A stretch of 13,336 nucleotides of DNA from CAZIWJ01 sp964542855 (GTDB taxonomy: Bacteria; Bacteroidota; Bacteroidia; Cytophagales; Cyclobacteriaceae), in assembly GCA_964542855.1 (NCBI GenBank), contig CAZIWJ010000076.1:1-13336 (forward strand). The letters run 5' to 3'. The notes beneath the pieces were generated by a model. That model made no database searches. It was not told the origin of the DNA and worked only from the letters and a program-made list of their open reading frames with translations. Shown here one piece after another: positions 1-8,237 of this stretch (its first letter is position 1; every line of letters begins with the position of its first letter). The position numbers and the translations under genes were made by a program.

Positions 1-2
1 GG

Positions 3-1403
3 CTTGAATCGGCCGTACGGATGAAAAACCAGGATGACTTTCTGAATGAAGAAGTTGACGTAATTGTGGCCACTATTGCTTTTGGCATGGGAATCGATAA
101 ACCCGATGTTCGTTTTGTTATTCACTACGACGTCCCCAAATCGCTTGAAGGCTACTACCAGGAAACCGGTCGGGCCGGGCGCGACGGGCTGGAAGGAAAC
201 TGCCTGATGTTCTTCAGCTATAACGACATTACCAAGCTGGAAAAATTTCACAAGGATAAACCGGTAACTGAACGCGAAAATGCCCAGCAGCTACTCCAGG
301 AAATGGTGGGTTATGCCGAGTCAGGGCGATGCAGAAAGCGTTTACTGCTGCACTATTTTGGTGAATACATGGCTGAAGACTGCGGCATGTGCGATAATTG
401 CCGTAATCCTAACGCAAAATATGAGGGGAGAGAACTGATCAAAATCGCAATTCAGGCAGCCCTGGAAACCGATGAGCGTTTCGATGCCAATCACCTTATT
501 AATGTTATCCGTGGAGTTGAGAATGAACACACCGAGAGCTACCAACATACCGGATTGGCTATTTTTGGAAAGGGTGCACAGGAAGATGAGATAACCTGGC
601 AAAGCGTAATTCGGCAGGCCATGTTGGAAGGCTTCCTGGAAAAAGATATCGATAAAATCAGTATCCTCAAGGTAACCGATAAAGGACAAGATTTCGTTAA
701 GAACCCTTATGATATTAAACTGATTCGAAACCACTCTTACGATAATATCTCCCAGGAAGAAGAACAGGAAGGTGGAGGAATGGCAAGCAGTAGGTACGCC
801 AACTTTAAGTCTTACGACGAAAAGTTATTCACCATGCTGAAAGATCTGCGTCGCCAAATTAGTAAGAAGAAAAACCTGCCTCCTTACGTCATTTTCCAGG
901 AGCCTTCGCTGGAGGAAATGGCAACTACTTACCCGAGATCCAGGGAAGAACTGGTTAAAGTGAACGGGGTGGGGGCAGGAAAAGCCATGAAATTCGGCCG
1001 ACCTTTTATTGATCTAATTACCCGGTACGTTGATGAAAATAACATTGAAACGGCTTCTGAACTGCTGATTAAAACCTCGGTGCAGAAATCGAGAAGTAAA
1101 GTGTTTATCATTCAGCAGATAGACCGGAAGGTTGACCTGGAAGAAATCGCTGCCTCCAGGAGCCTGTCGTTCCAGGACCTGCTCGATGAAATTGAACACA
1201 TTTGTTACGCGGGAACCAAGTTAAACCTGGATTATTATATTGATCTTATTCTCGACGATGATCGACAGGATGAACTGAATGATTATTTTATGAGCGTGGA
1301 AACTGATGATATCGAGGAGGCCCTCGATGAACTGGGTGATGATTTTTCTGAAGATGAAGTTCGCCTGATGCGGATTAAGTTCATGTCCGATCACGCCAAC
1401 TAG
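3..1403 (+). CDS. recQ: ATP-dependent DNA helicase RecQ, 5'-truncated by the window edge
   Basis: 3'-5' DNA helicase used in recombination and stalled-fork repair. The reading frame is open to the left edge, so the ATG at 21 is an internal Met; codons before it (LESAVR) continue the protein. The first RecA-like domain with the Walker A and DExH motifs is missing from the window. Visible in order, counted from the first codon: the end of the second RecA domain with motif V (ATIAFGMGIDKPDVRFV) and motif VI with its arginine finger (QETGRAGRDG); the RecQ zinc site, one Cys in GRCRKR followed by CGMCDNC; a winged-helix RQC region; an HRDC domain at about residues 270-345; and an acidic C-terminal extension of about 110 residues that resembles the helix-turn-helix tail seen in many RecQ proteins. 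purD begins 14 bp downstream, suggesting co-transcription. The family is certain; only the N-terminus is unseen. Confidence 0.97.
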   Translation, partial: LESAVRMKNQDDFLNEEVDVIVATIAFGMGIDKPDVRFVIHYDVPKSLEGYYQETGRAGRDGLEGNCLMFFSYNDITKLEKFHKDKPVTERENAQQLLQEMVGYAESGRCRKRLLLHYFGEYMAEDCGMCDNCRNPNAKYEGRELIKIAIQAALETDERFDANHLINVIRGVENEHTESYQHTGLAIFGKGAQEDEITWQSVIRQAMLEGFLEKDIDKISILKVTDKGQDFVKNPYDIKLIRNHSYDNISQEEEQEGGGMASSRYANFKSYDEKLFTMLKDLRRQISKKKNLPPYVIFQEPSLEEMATTYPRSREELVKVNGVGAGKAMKFGRPFIDLITRYVDENNIETASELLIKTSVQKSRSKVFIIQQIDRKVDLEEIAASRSLSFQDLLDEIEHICYAGTKLNLDYYIDLILDDDRQDELNDYFMSVETDDIEEALDELGDDFSEDEVRLMRIKFMSDHAN

Positions 1404-1417
1404 ATAAGCACCAGTAC

Positions 1418-2704
1418 ATGATTAACGTATTAATTATTGGCTCCGGGGGGCGCGAACACGCACTGGCATGGAAAATAAAACAAAGTACCTCCTGTAACTC
1501 CCTGTACGTGGCACCCGGTAATGGGGGTACCGCACTGGTAGCAAAAAACGTTACTGGTTTAACCGATATAACAACCGTTGAAGGCTACCGCCAGTTGCTG
1601 AATTTTATCGATAGCAGCAGCATCCACCTGCTGGTAGTTGGCCCGGAAGCCCCGTTAGTAAATGGCTTGTACGACCGGTTAAATGCCGACCGGCCCGATT
1701 TAAAAGTAATTGGTCCGGGAGCTGCCGGTGCCCGGCTGGAGGGGAGCAAGTCATTCGCTAAAAAATTTATGGCCAAATACGGTATCCCCACTGCCGCTTC
1801 CAGAACGTTTACTTCCCAAACCCTGGAAACGGGGCTTGATTACATCGATTCGCTTTCGGTACCCATTGTGCTAAAAGCCGACGGGCTGGCCGCAGGAAAA
1901 GGAGTCATCATTGCCCAGTCGCAGGAACAGGCTAAACATACCCTGCAGGGCATGCTGGTCGACCGGCAATTCGGGGAAGCTTCTTCCACGGTGGTAATTG
2001 AGGAATTTCTTACCGGTGATGAATTGTCCATATTTGTGCTTACCGACGGTAACGACTATGTAATGCTTCCCGAAGCTAAAGATTATAAAAGAAGGGCAGA
2101 AGGAGATACCGGGCTGAATACTGGCGGCATGGGAGCTGTTTCGCCCGTTTCTTTTGCCAACGACGATTTTATGCAGCAGGTTAAGGAAAAAGTAATTGAA
2201 CCCACCCTGCGTGGACTGAAAGAAGAGCGTATACCCTACCAGGGTTTCCTGTTCCTGGGGTTGATGAATGTGTTAGGCGAGCCTTACGTAATTGAGTATA
2301 ACGTGCGCCTTGGAGATCCGGAAACCCAGGTGGTTTTACCCCGCATAACCAGCGATTTTCTTCAATTACTCGATTGCTGTGCTTCCGGCAACTTAGGCCG
2401 TGCTTCGCTTGAGGTTGCTGATGATTACGCATCTACCGTAGTAATGGTAGCTGACGGATACCCGGGAAGTTATCCGAAAGGAGATACCATATCAGGCGTG
2501 AATCAGGTTAAAGATGCCTTGATTTTCCACGCGGGAACAACCATAAAAAATGGGCAATTAATTACTTCCGGAGGACGGGTTATGGCTGTTACCGGACGGG
2601 GCGATAACCTGGAAAAAAGCCTGGATGCCAGTAAAAGGGGGGTGGAATTGATATCCTGGAAAGGAGCCGGATACCGGAAAGATATTGGCAAGGATCTTTT
2701 ATGA
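1418..2704 (+). CDS. purD: Phosphoribosylamine--glycine ligase (GAR synthetase)
   Basis: Cytosolic enzyme of de novo purine synthesis that joins glycine to 5-phosphoribosylamine with ATP, giving GAR. At 428 residues it has the normal length for a monofunctional PurD; it is not fused to PurM or PurN. The N-terminal domain opens with VLIIGSGGREHALAWKI, the family start signature, which supports the ATG at 1418. The ATP-grasp part shows GPGAAGARLEGSKSFAKKFM (about residues 105-125), VLKADGLAAGKGVIIA (about 151-166), the lid and ligand segment GDTGLNTGGMGAVSP (about 229-243) and the metal-binding stretch YNVRLGDPETQVVLP (about 294-308). All expected motifs are intact. The gene lies 14 bp after recQ and is followed by a 98-bp gap, so it is probably the last gene of that transcript. 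No other purine genes are in view. Confidence 0.97.
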   Translation: MINVLIIGSGGREHALAWKIKQSTSCNSLYVAPGNGGTALVAKNVTGLTDITTVEGYRQLLNFIDSSSIHLLVVGPEAPLVNGLYDRLNADRPDLKVIGPGAAGARLEGSKSFAKKFMAKYGIPTAASRTFTSQTLETGLDYIDSLSVPIVLKADGLAAGKGVIIAQSQEQAKHTLQGMLVDRQFGEASSTVVIEEFLTGDELSIFVLTDGNDYVMLPEAKDYKRRAEGDTGLNTGGMGAVSPVSFANDDFMQQVKEKVIEPTLRGLKEERIPYQGFLFLGLMNVLGEPYVIEYNVRLGDPETQVVLPRITSDFLQLLDCCASGNLGRASLEVADDYASTVVMVADGYPGSYPKGDTISGVNQVKDALIFHAGTTIKNGQLITSGGRVMAVTGRGDNLEKSLDASKRGVELISWKGAGYRKDIGKDLL

Positions 2705-2802
2705 ATTAGTATTCTTCACTACATTCCTTTAATTTAATTCCTGTTTTTTAATCCGGGTAAATCCAGGATAAATTAAAATTAAAATAGTTAAAAATTTACT
2801 TT
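2705..2802. other. A+T-rich intergenic region upstream of the PSP1-gldH group
   Basis: This gap between purD and the PSP1 gene is strongly A+T-rich and contains the short repeated run AAATTAAAATTAAAAT at about 2771-2786, just before the start codon. It is the most likely place for the promoter of the downstream three-gene group. I could not find a convincing match to the Bacteroidota sigma consensus (TTTG near -33, TAnnTTTG near -7), nor a hairpin plus T-run that would mark the end of the purD transcript, so no specific promoter or terminator is called. Confidence 0.35.
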
Positions 2803-3903
2803 ATGGGTTGTAGTACCTGTGCAAACAGCCGCTCGAAAGGGTGTAAAAATAATGGGAATTGTGGCACCGATGGGTGTAACATGATGAGTACTTTCGATTG
2901 GCTGGCCGATATGGATGGCGTTAGCCACACCAGGCATTATACATATGAAGTGAGGTTCAAAGGTGGAAGGAAAGAATTTTTCCGGGCCAGCCCCGACCTG
3001 CAAATCGTTACCGGTGATGCGGTGGTGGTTGATACCAACGGAGGTTACCATGTAGGTTATGTAAGCCTTTCTGGAGAGCTGGTTGGCCTGCAGATGAAAC
3101 GAAAAAAAGTTAAAGACAGTGAGGTTCGCCCAATCCTTCGACTGGCAACGGAAAAAGACGTTGAGAAGCTCGAAGAAGTTAAGAAAAGAGAAATGCCAAC
3201 TATGTTCCGCACTCGTGAAATCATTGTTGGCCTGGGGCTGAATATGAAACTGTCGGACGTAGAATACCAGGCCGACAATAACAAAGCTACCTTTTATTAT
3301 TCAGCCGATAAGCGGGTTGATTTCCGGGAACTAATTAAATTGCTGGCATCTGAATTTAAAATCAGGGTTGAAATGAGGCAAATTAGCCTGCGTCAGGAGG
3401 CTGGCCGCCTGGGGGGCATTGGCACCTGTGGCAGGGAATTGTGCTGCTCCACCTGGTTATCGGAATTTAAAAGTGTATCGACGAGTGCGGCCCGCTACCA
3501 GAATATTTCCCTCAATCCCAGTAAGTTATCGGGGCAATGTGGCCGGCTAAAATGTTGCCTGAACTACGAACTAGATACCTACATGGAGGCCCTGAAAGAT
3601 ATTCCCAGTGTGGATGGCCCTCTCATCCTGAAAAAAGGGAAAGCGTTCCTGCAAAAGACCGATATCTTCCGGAAAATTATGTGGTTTGAAGTCGAAAATG
3701 AAACTAACTGGGTGGCCCTGCAGGTTGAACGGGTGTTGGAAATCCAGACCCTGAACCAGAAAAATATCTACCCGGAACAGATCAGTGAAGACGAAGTTCA
3801 ACAGGCGGTTGAAGCACCGATGAGCCACCCGCTACTGGACAATAAGAAAAAGCAAAACGAAAAGAGGAATCGCAAAAAGGGTAAAAGAAAGAATAAAAGA
3901 TGA
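2803..3903 (+). CDS. PSP1 / RicT (YaaT)-family protein with Cys-rich N-terminus
   Basis: RicT-like protein of 366 residues. In Bacillus, RicT (YaaT) acts with RicA and RicF in an Fe-S-bearing complex that modulates RNase Y, but the role in Bacteroidota is not established. The core carries the family signature: GIGTCGRELCC with Cys209, Cys214 and Cys215, then NPSKLSGQCGRLKCC with Cys246, Cys251 and Cys252. The N-terminus is rich in Cys (3, 6, 14, 20, 25), an extension common in this phylum and a plausible metal or Fe-S ligand set. The last 20 or so residues are almost entirely Lys, Arg and Asn, a tail that could bind RNA. The ATG at 2803 begins the Cys-rich segment and fits the usual family start. 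The stop overlaps the gldH start (ATGA), which indicates translational coupling. The family call is firm; the cellular role here is inference. Confidence 0.93.
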   Translation: MGCSTCANSRSKGCKNNGNCGTDGCNMMSTFDWLADMDGVSHTRHYTYEVRFKGGRKEFFRASPDLQIVTGDAVVVDTNGGYHVGYVSLSGELVGLQMKRKKVKDSEVRPILRLATEKDVEKLEEVKKREMPTMFRTREIIVGLGLNMKLSDVEYQADNNKATFYYSADKRVDFRELIKLLASEFKIRVEMRQISLRQEAGRLGGIGTCGRELCCSTWLSEFKSVSTSAARYQNISLNPSKLSGQCGRLKCCLNYELDTYMEALKDIPSVDGPLILKKGKAFLQKTDIFRKIMWFEVENETNWVALQVERVLEIQTLNQKNIYPEQISEDEVQQAVEAPMSHPLLDNKKKQNEKRNRKKGKRKNKR

Positions 3904-4370
3904 ACAAATACATGCTGTTCGTTCTGCTGCTAATCATTTCCGGATGCACAAACGATTCACTTTTTGAAGAAAACCACGAAATATCCGGCCGGGAATGGCA
4001 GGTCGACGAAATTCCTACTTTCCGTTTCGAGATTAACGATGCAGCCAGCCCTTATAATTTTTACTGGAACCTGAGAAATACCATCGATTACCCTTACCGG
4101 AACCTGTACCTGACCTACTACCTGGAAGATACACTGGGCAACGTTATCGATTCTAATATGCACGAAGTTCAGCTTTTCGAGGCAACAACCGGTAAGCCCC
4201 TGGGAAGAGGAATAACTTCTATTTACAGTCACCAGTTCCTGGCCCTCCCGCGCTATACTTTCGATAGCGCCGGTATGTACCGGGTACGGCTGGAACAATA
4301 CATGCGCAAAGAAAACCTGCCGGAAATAGTTTCTGTAGGTGTTAAAATAGAAAAAGCCGAAGGAAGCTGA
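3900..4370 (+). CDS. gldH: Gliding motility-type lipoprotein GldH
   Basis: Predicted lipoprotein of 156 residues. A short signal peptide (MNKYMLFVLLLIISGC) ends in the lipobox ISGC, making Cys16 the lipidated residue. The mature part fits the GldH family: a Trp-containing segment (SGREWQVDEIPTFRFEI), then NFYWNLRNTIDYPYRNLYL, and near the end FDSAGMYRVRLEQYMRKENLP, matching the family's conserved 'G.Y.v...Q.MR' pattern. In Flavobacterium GldH is needed for gliding, but homologs also occur in non-gliding Bacteroidota, so motility cannot be concluded from this gene alone. It overlaps the upstream PSP1-type gene by 4 bp and shares one base with the downstream oxoprolinase start (TGATG), so the three are probably translated from one mRNA. 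The PSP1-gldH pairing is a familiar one in this phylum and supports the call. Confidence 0.9.
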   Translation: MNKYMLFVLLLIISGCTNDSLFEENHEISGREWQVDEIPTFRFEINDAASPYNFYWNLRNTIDYPYRNLYLTYYLEDTLGNVIDSNMHEVQLFEATTGKPLGRGITSIYSHQFLALPRYTFDSAGMYRVRLEQYMRKENLPEIVSVGVKIEKAEGS

Positions 4371-7300
4371 TGACCAGTCGTCGCTGGCAGATAAGTGTAG
4401 ATACCGGCGGTACTTTTACCGACTGCATCGCCCGTTCGCCTTCAGGAACCTCCATGTTCCTGAAGGTGCTCAGTAATGGTACCCTGCGTACCACGCTTGA
4501 AAAAGTAGTCAGTCCCGATACAATTAAAGTTACACCTCCTTCCGACTGGCCGCTACGGCTGGTGAAAGGATATCTACTCGAGCCTTTTAATACCCGGGTA
4601 GCTGCCGTGCATGGTTCCGATACCCTGGAACTCGAGAGCCCGGTTGCCAACCTGAAAGCAGGTACCCGACTTATCCTAACCCATAATGAGGAAGCTCCCA
4701 TCCTGGCAGCCCGCTTACTAACCCAAACCTCGATAGGAGAAGATTTTCCCCCGGTGGAAATGCGACTGGGAACCACCCGTGGCCTCAACGCCTTGTTGGA
4801 AAAGAAAGGAGCCCGTACGGTGCTACTGGTTACTGAAGGGTTCCACGATTTGTTAAAAATCGGCACGCAACAGCGGCCCTACTTATTTACCCTGGATGTA
4901 CCCCCACCCCCTTTGTTGTACGATAAAATCATTCCGGTAAAAGAACGAATTGGCGCAGATGGAAAGGTTATTCAGCCGCTCGCTCGCAAAGAAATAAATC
5001 GGGTAATGCAAGCGCTGGAAGGCGATAAATACGCCTCAGTTGGCGTATCATTCGTGAACAGTTATAAAAATGAACTACACGAAAAGCAAATAGCAACTGA
5101 GCTTAATGCCTCCGGCTATCAACACGTGGTGCGTTCATCAGCTGTACCGGTTATTAACTACCTGAACCGCACATCCACCTGCCTGGTGAACGCTTACCTG
5201 AACCCGATACTGGCGAATTATTTTGAAGATATTATCCGGTCGTTACCGGGGCTGCAGTTGTACGTGATGACAAGCAGCGGCGGGCTGTTGCCCTGGAAAT
5301 CGTTTAGTGCCCACCAAAGCCTACTCAGCGGGCCGGCAGGTGGGGTGGTAGGCGCCGCCTCGGTGGGGGAACAATGCCGGGAGGAACGGTTACTTGCTTT
5401 CGATATGGGGGGAACCAGTACGGATGTTTCCCGGATCGACCGTACAAACCGCGTACCCTATGAATACGACTTTAACCGAAAAATCGGTGATACTCACGTA
5501 AACGCTCCGGCACTGGCCATAGAAACCGTAGCCTCCGGTGGTGGATCGATATGCTACTACGAAAATTTTCAGCTTCGGGTAGGCCCTCACAGCGCGGGCT
5601 CATCGCCCGGTCCGGCTTGTTACGGACAGGGAGGGCCGCTTACCCTAACCGATGTGAACGTGCTGCTGGGAAGAATTCAACCGGAGGAGTTTAACTTCCC
5701 CTTATCGACTGAAGCGGCACGAGCAGAACTGGAAAAGGTTATTGCCAGCATGAACACTGACTACAGAGGCGATCCATTTGAGGTGTTGGAAGGGTTTATC
5801 CGTATTGCTACCGAACGGATGAGTGCCACTATTGAAAGCCTGGCCGTTAGAAAAGGGTACAACCCATCCGATCATACTTTATTAGCTTTCGGGGGAGCTG
5901 GAGGGCAATTTGCCTGTTCCATCGCTGAAAGCCTGGGTACAAAACGGGTTGTCATTCCGTGTAACGCAGGTATTTTAAGTGCGCAGGGAATAGAATTAGC
6001 AGCTCTCGAGCACGTGGCTACCCGCATGATGAATTTACCCTTATCAGCAGCCGGGCCGTTACTGAAAGAAACGGTGAACGAATTACTGGGAGAAGTAGGG
6101 CAGAAATTTGAATCAGAGGGCTTTCGTAGTGAGGATATTACCCCGCGATACGCTAAACTCATGTGCAGGTTTAGCGGACAGGAAACAACGCTCCCTATTG
6201 ATTACCTGGTAACGAACGATATCAGAGAGGCATTCAGAGATCAATATCAGCAGCTATACGGTCACTGGATTGCAAATGGCATACTGGAAATTGAACGCAT
6301 AGAAGTTGCCAGTGCTATTATGCCTGAAAACCCCAATCAGAACCTGAAATCAGCAGCCGGGTACGAGCCGGTGCCGGATTCAGCTTACTCCGTATGGATG
6401 AACTCCACCTGGGTGGAAGTACCGGGCTTTCGGTTCTGGGATTTAAAACCCGGTGCCTCCGTTACCGGCCCCGCTTTAGTTACCGGAAGCCATAGCACCA
6501 TCCTGGTACAAAAGGGCTGGAACTTTACTGTTGATGCCCATTCCAACCTGGTGCTGAACAAAGCACTATCAGCAGACACAGGCAATAACTATAAAGATCC
6601 GGTTGAACTGGAATTATTCCAGGGCCGGCTAACCAACGTGGTGGAAAATATGGGAGCGCTACTGGAGCGCACCTCTTTTTCGGTTAATGTGAAGGAAAGA
6701 AGAGATTTTTCCTGTGCATTACTGAACAAAGACGGCAAGATGGTTATGAATGCACCGCATATCCCTGTACACCTCGGTAGTCTTGGAATTTGTGTGCGGA
6801 AGGTGTGTGCAGTTGTTAATCTGGAAAAGGGTGACATAGCCATCACCAATCATCCGGCTTATGGCGGTTCGCACCTCCCTGATGTTACATTGGTTGCGCC
6901 GGTATTTAATGACACAGGAGATTGCATTGCCTATCTGGCCAACCGGGCCCATCATGCAGAAATAGGAGGGAAGTTACCGGGGTCGATGCCTACCAATGCC
7001 CGGAATTTGGAAGAAGAAGGAGTAGTTATCACACCGCAAAAGCTAATGGTAAAAGGCACCATTAACTGGCAGGCCATTGAAAATTTATTTACCGGTGCAA
7101 AATACCCCAGCCGCTTGGCACACGAAAATATGGCTGACTTGCAGGGAGCCATTGCTTCTATTCAATTCGGGATTAGCGAAGTGATTTCATTGGAAAAAGA
7201 TTACGGTAAAAATAAATTTCAGTCATTGGTTAGCAAGGTGTCCGACCACGCAGCCCTGCAACTCCGAAACGCTATTAAGCCGTACCTGGGCAGGCAATTC

Positions 7301-8137
7301 ATAGAGGAGGAACTGCTAGACGATGGTTCCCGGCTGAAAGCAGAGATTAGCTTCACCGGCAATGAAATCAGGGTGAATTTCAATGGAACCAGTCAGCAGC
7401 ATCCGGGTAACTTTAATGCTAACGACGCCATTGTTCATAGCGTGGTAATTTACGTGTTGCGACTGTTGTGCGCTACCGATATACCACTTAACGAAGGGTT
7501 GATGGACCAGGTGGAGGTAACTATTCCTGAAGGATCTTTGCTTAACCCGGTTTTTCATGATGAACCAAAACGGTGTCCGGCTGTTGTAGGAGGAAACACT
7601 GAAGTAAGCCAGCGATTAACCGATACGCTAATTAAAGCTTTGAAACTTTCAGCCTGCGCACAAGGAACCATGAATAACCTGGTTTTTGGCAACGAAAATA
7701 CCAGTTATTATGAAACTATCGGTGGCGGTGGAGGTGCTGGTAATGGCTTTCCCGGCAGTTGCGGCTTGCATCAGCACATGACTAATACAAGGATAACTGA
7801 TGTTGAAATCATGGAATTGCGTTATCCGGTACGTTTGTTAGCATACCATTTACGGAACAATTCGGGAGGCAATGGCTACTGGAAAGGTGGAGAAGGTGTA
7901 AAAAGAGAAATTTTGTTCCTGGAGAAAGTATCACTTTCTCTGCTTACGCAACATCGAATGGTTCAGCCCTTCGGCATGAACGGGGGAGAGCCAGGAAGCA
8001 TGGGTGAACAGTATATTATCAGAGCGGATGGACAAAAAGTAACACTTCAATACGTAGAAAGCCTGGAATTACAGCCCGGAGATAAATTAGTTATGCTTAC
8101 ACCGGGTGGAGGCGGGTTCGGTAAAGCCGGAGGGTAA
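4370..8137 (+). CDS. Fused hydantoinase A/B-type 5-oxoprolinase (ATP-hydrolysing)
   Basis: At 1255 residues this is the single-chain arrangement of eukaryotic OPLAH and some bacterial oxoprolinases, which open 5-oxoproline to glutamate using ATP. The HyuA half starts with ISVDTGGTFTDC (about residues 8-19), a phosphate-binding motif of the actin/Hsp70-like fold. The second such motif, LLAFDMGGTSTDVSRID, lies at about 340-357, and TLLAFGGAGGQFACS at about 503-517. The join is near residue 743 (DPVELELFQGRL). The HyuB half then shows GGGGGAGNGFPGSCG and HMTNTRITDVEIMELRYP (about 1134-1151), both conserved in the family. The start is fixed by the N-terminal motif and overlaps the gldH stop by one base. 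Related enzymes act on hydantoins or acetone. The fusion and length favour 5-oxoproline, but the substrate is inferred. No pxpABC-type genes or glutathione genes are adjacent. Confidence 0.9.
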   Translation: MTSRRWQISVDTGGTFTDCIARSPSGTSMFLKVLSNGTLRTTLEKVVSPDTIKVTPPSDWPLRLVKGYLLEPFNTRVAAVHGSDTLELESPVANLKAGTRLILTHNEEAPILAARLLTQTSIGEDFPPVEMRLGTTRGLNALLEKKGARTVLLVTEGFHDLLKIGTQQRPYLFTLDVPPPPLLYDKIIPVKERIGADGKVIQPLARKEINRVMQALEGDKYASVGVSFVNSYKNELHEKQIATELNASGYQHVVRSSAVPVINYLNRTSTCLVNAYLNPILANYFEDIIRSLPGLQLYVMTSSGGLLPWKSFSAHQSLLSGPAGGVVGAASVGEQCREERLLAFDMGGTSTDVSRIDRTNRVPYEYDFNRKIGDTHVNAPALAIETVASGGGSICYYENFQLRVGPHSAGSSPGPACYGQGGPLTLTDVNVLLGRIQPEEFNFPLSTEAARAELEKVIASMNTDYRGDPFEVLEGFIRIATERMSATIESLAVRKGYNPSDHTLLAFGGAGGQFACSIAESLGTKRVVIPCNAGILSAQGIELAALEHVATRMMNLPLSAAGPLLKETVNELLGEVGQKFESEGFRSEDITPRYAKLMCRFSGQETTLPIDYLVTNDIREAFRDQYQQLYGHWIANGILEIERIEVASAIMPENPNQNLKSAAGYEPVPDSAYSVWMNSTWVEVPGFRFWDLKPGASVTGPALVTGSHSTILVQKGWNFTVDAHSNLVLNKALSADTGNNYKDPVELELFQGRLTNVVENMGALLERTSFSVNVKERRDFSCALLNKDGKMVMNAPHIPVHLGSLGICVRKVCAVVNLEKGDIAITNHPAYGGSHLPDVTLVAPVFNDTGDCIAYLANRAHHAEIGGKLPGSMPTNARNLEEEGVVITPQKLMVKGTINWQAIENLFTGAKYPSRLAHENMADLQGAIASIQFGISEVISLEKDYGKNKFQSLVSKVSDHAALQLRNAIKPYLGRQFIEEELLDDGSRLKAEISFTGNEIRVNFNGTSQQHPGNFNANDAIVHSVVIYVLRLLCATDIPLNEGLMDQVEVTIPEGSLLNPVFHDEPKRCPAVVGGNTEVSQRLTDTLIKALKLSACAQGTMNNLVFGNENTSYYETIGGGGGAGNGFPGSCGLHQHMTNTRITDVEIMELRYPVRLLAYHLRNNSGGNGYWKGGEGVKREILFLEKVSLSLLTQHRMVQPFGMNGGEPGSMGEQYIIRADGQKVTLQYVESLELQPGDKLVMLTPGGGGFGKAGG

Positions 8138-8237
8138 CCCTTTCTTCACCCGCATTAATTTAAAATTTAATATTTTTATAGCCGAAATTCAGCTATTCTG
8201 GCACCAATGAAGTGACCGGAATCACAAACACGACAGC

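Noticed and set aside
21..1403. ATG at 21 as the true start of a short RecQ-like protein
   Set aside because: The frame is open upstream to the window edge and the residues before the Met continue the helicase domain; motifs of the first RecA domain must lie to the left.
4342..4866. Minus-strand open frame of 174 codons opposite the start of the oxoprolinase gene
   Set aside because: It is rich in Ser, Arg and Val with no family resemblance and lies fully antisense to a well-supported gene; a frame shadow.
8132..8140. Palindrome GGGTAACCC at the oxoprolinase stop codon as a terminator or operator
   Set aside because: It has no loop suitable for a hairpin and no following T-run, and half of it is coding sequence; probably chance.
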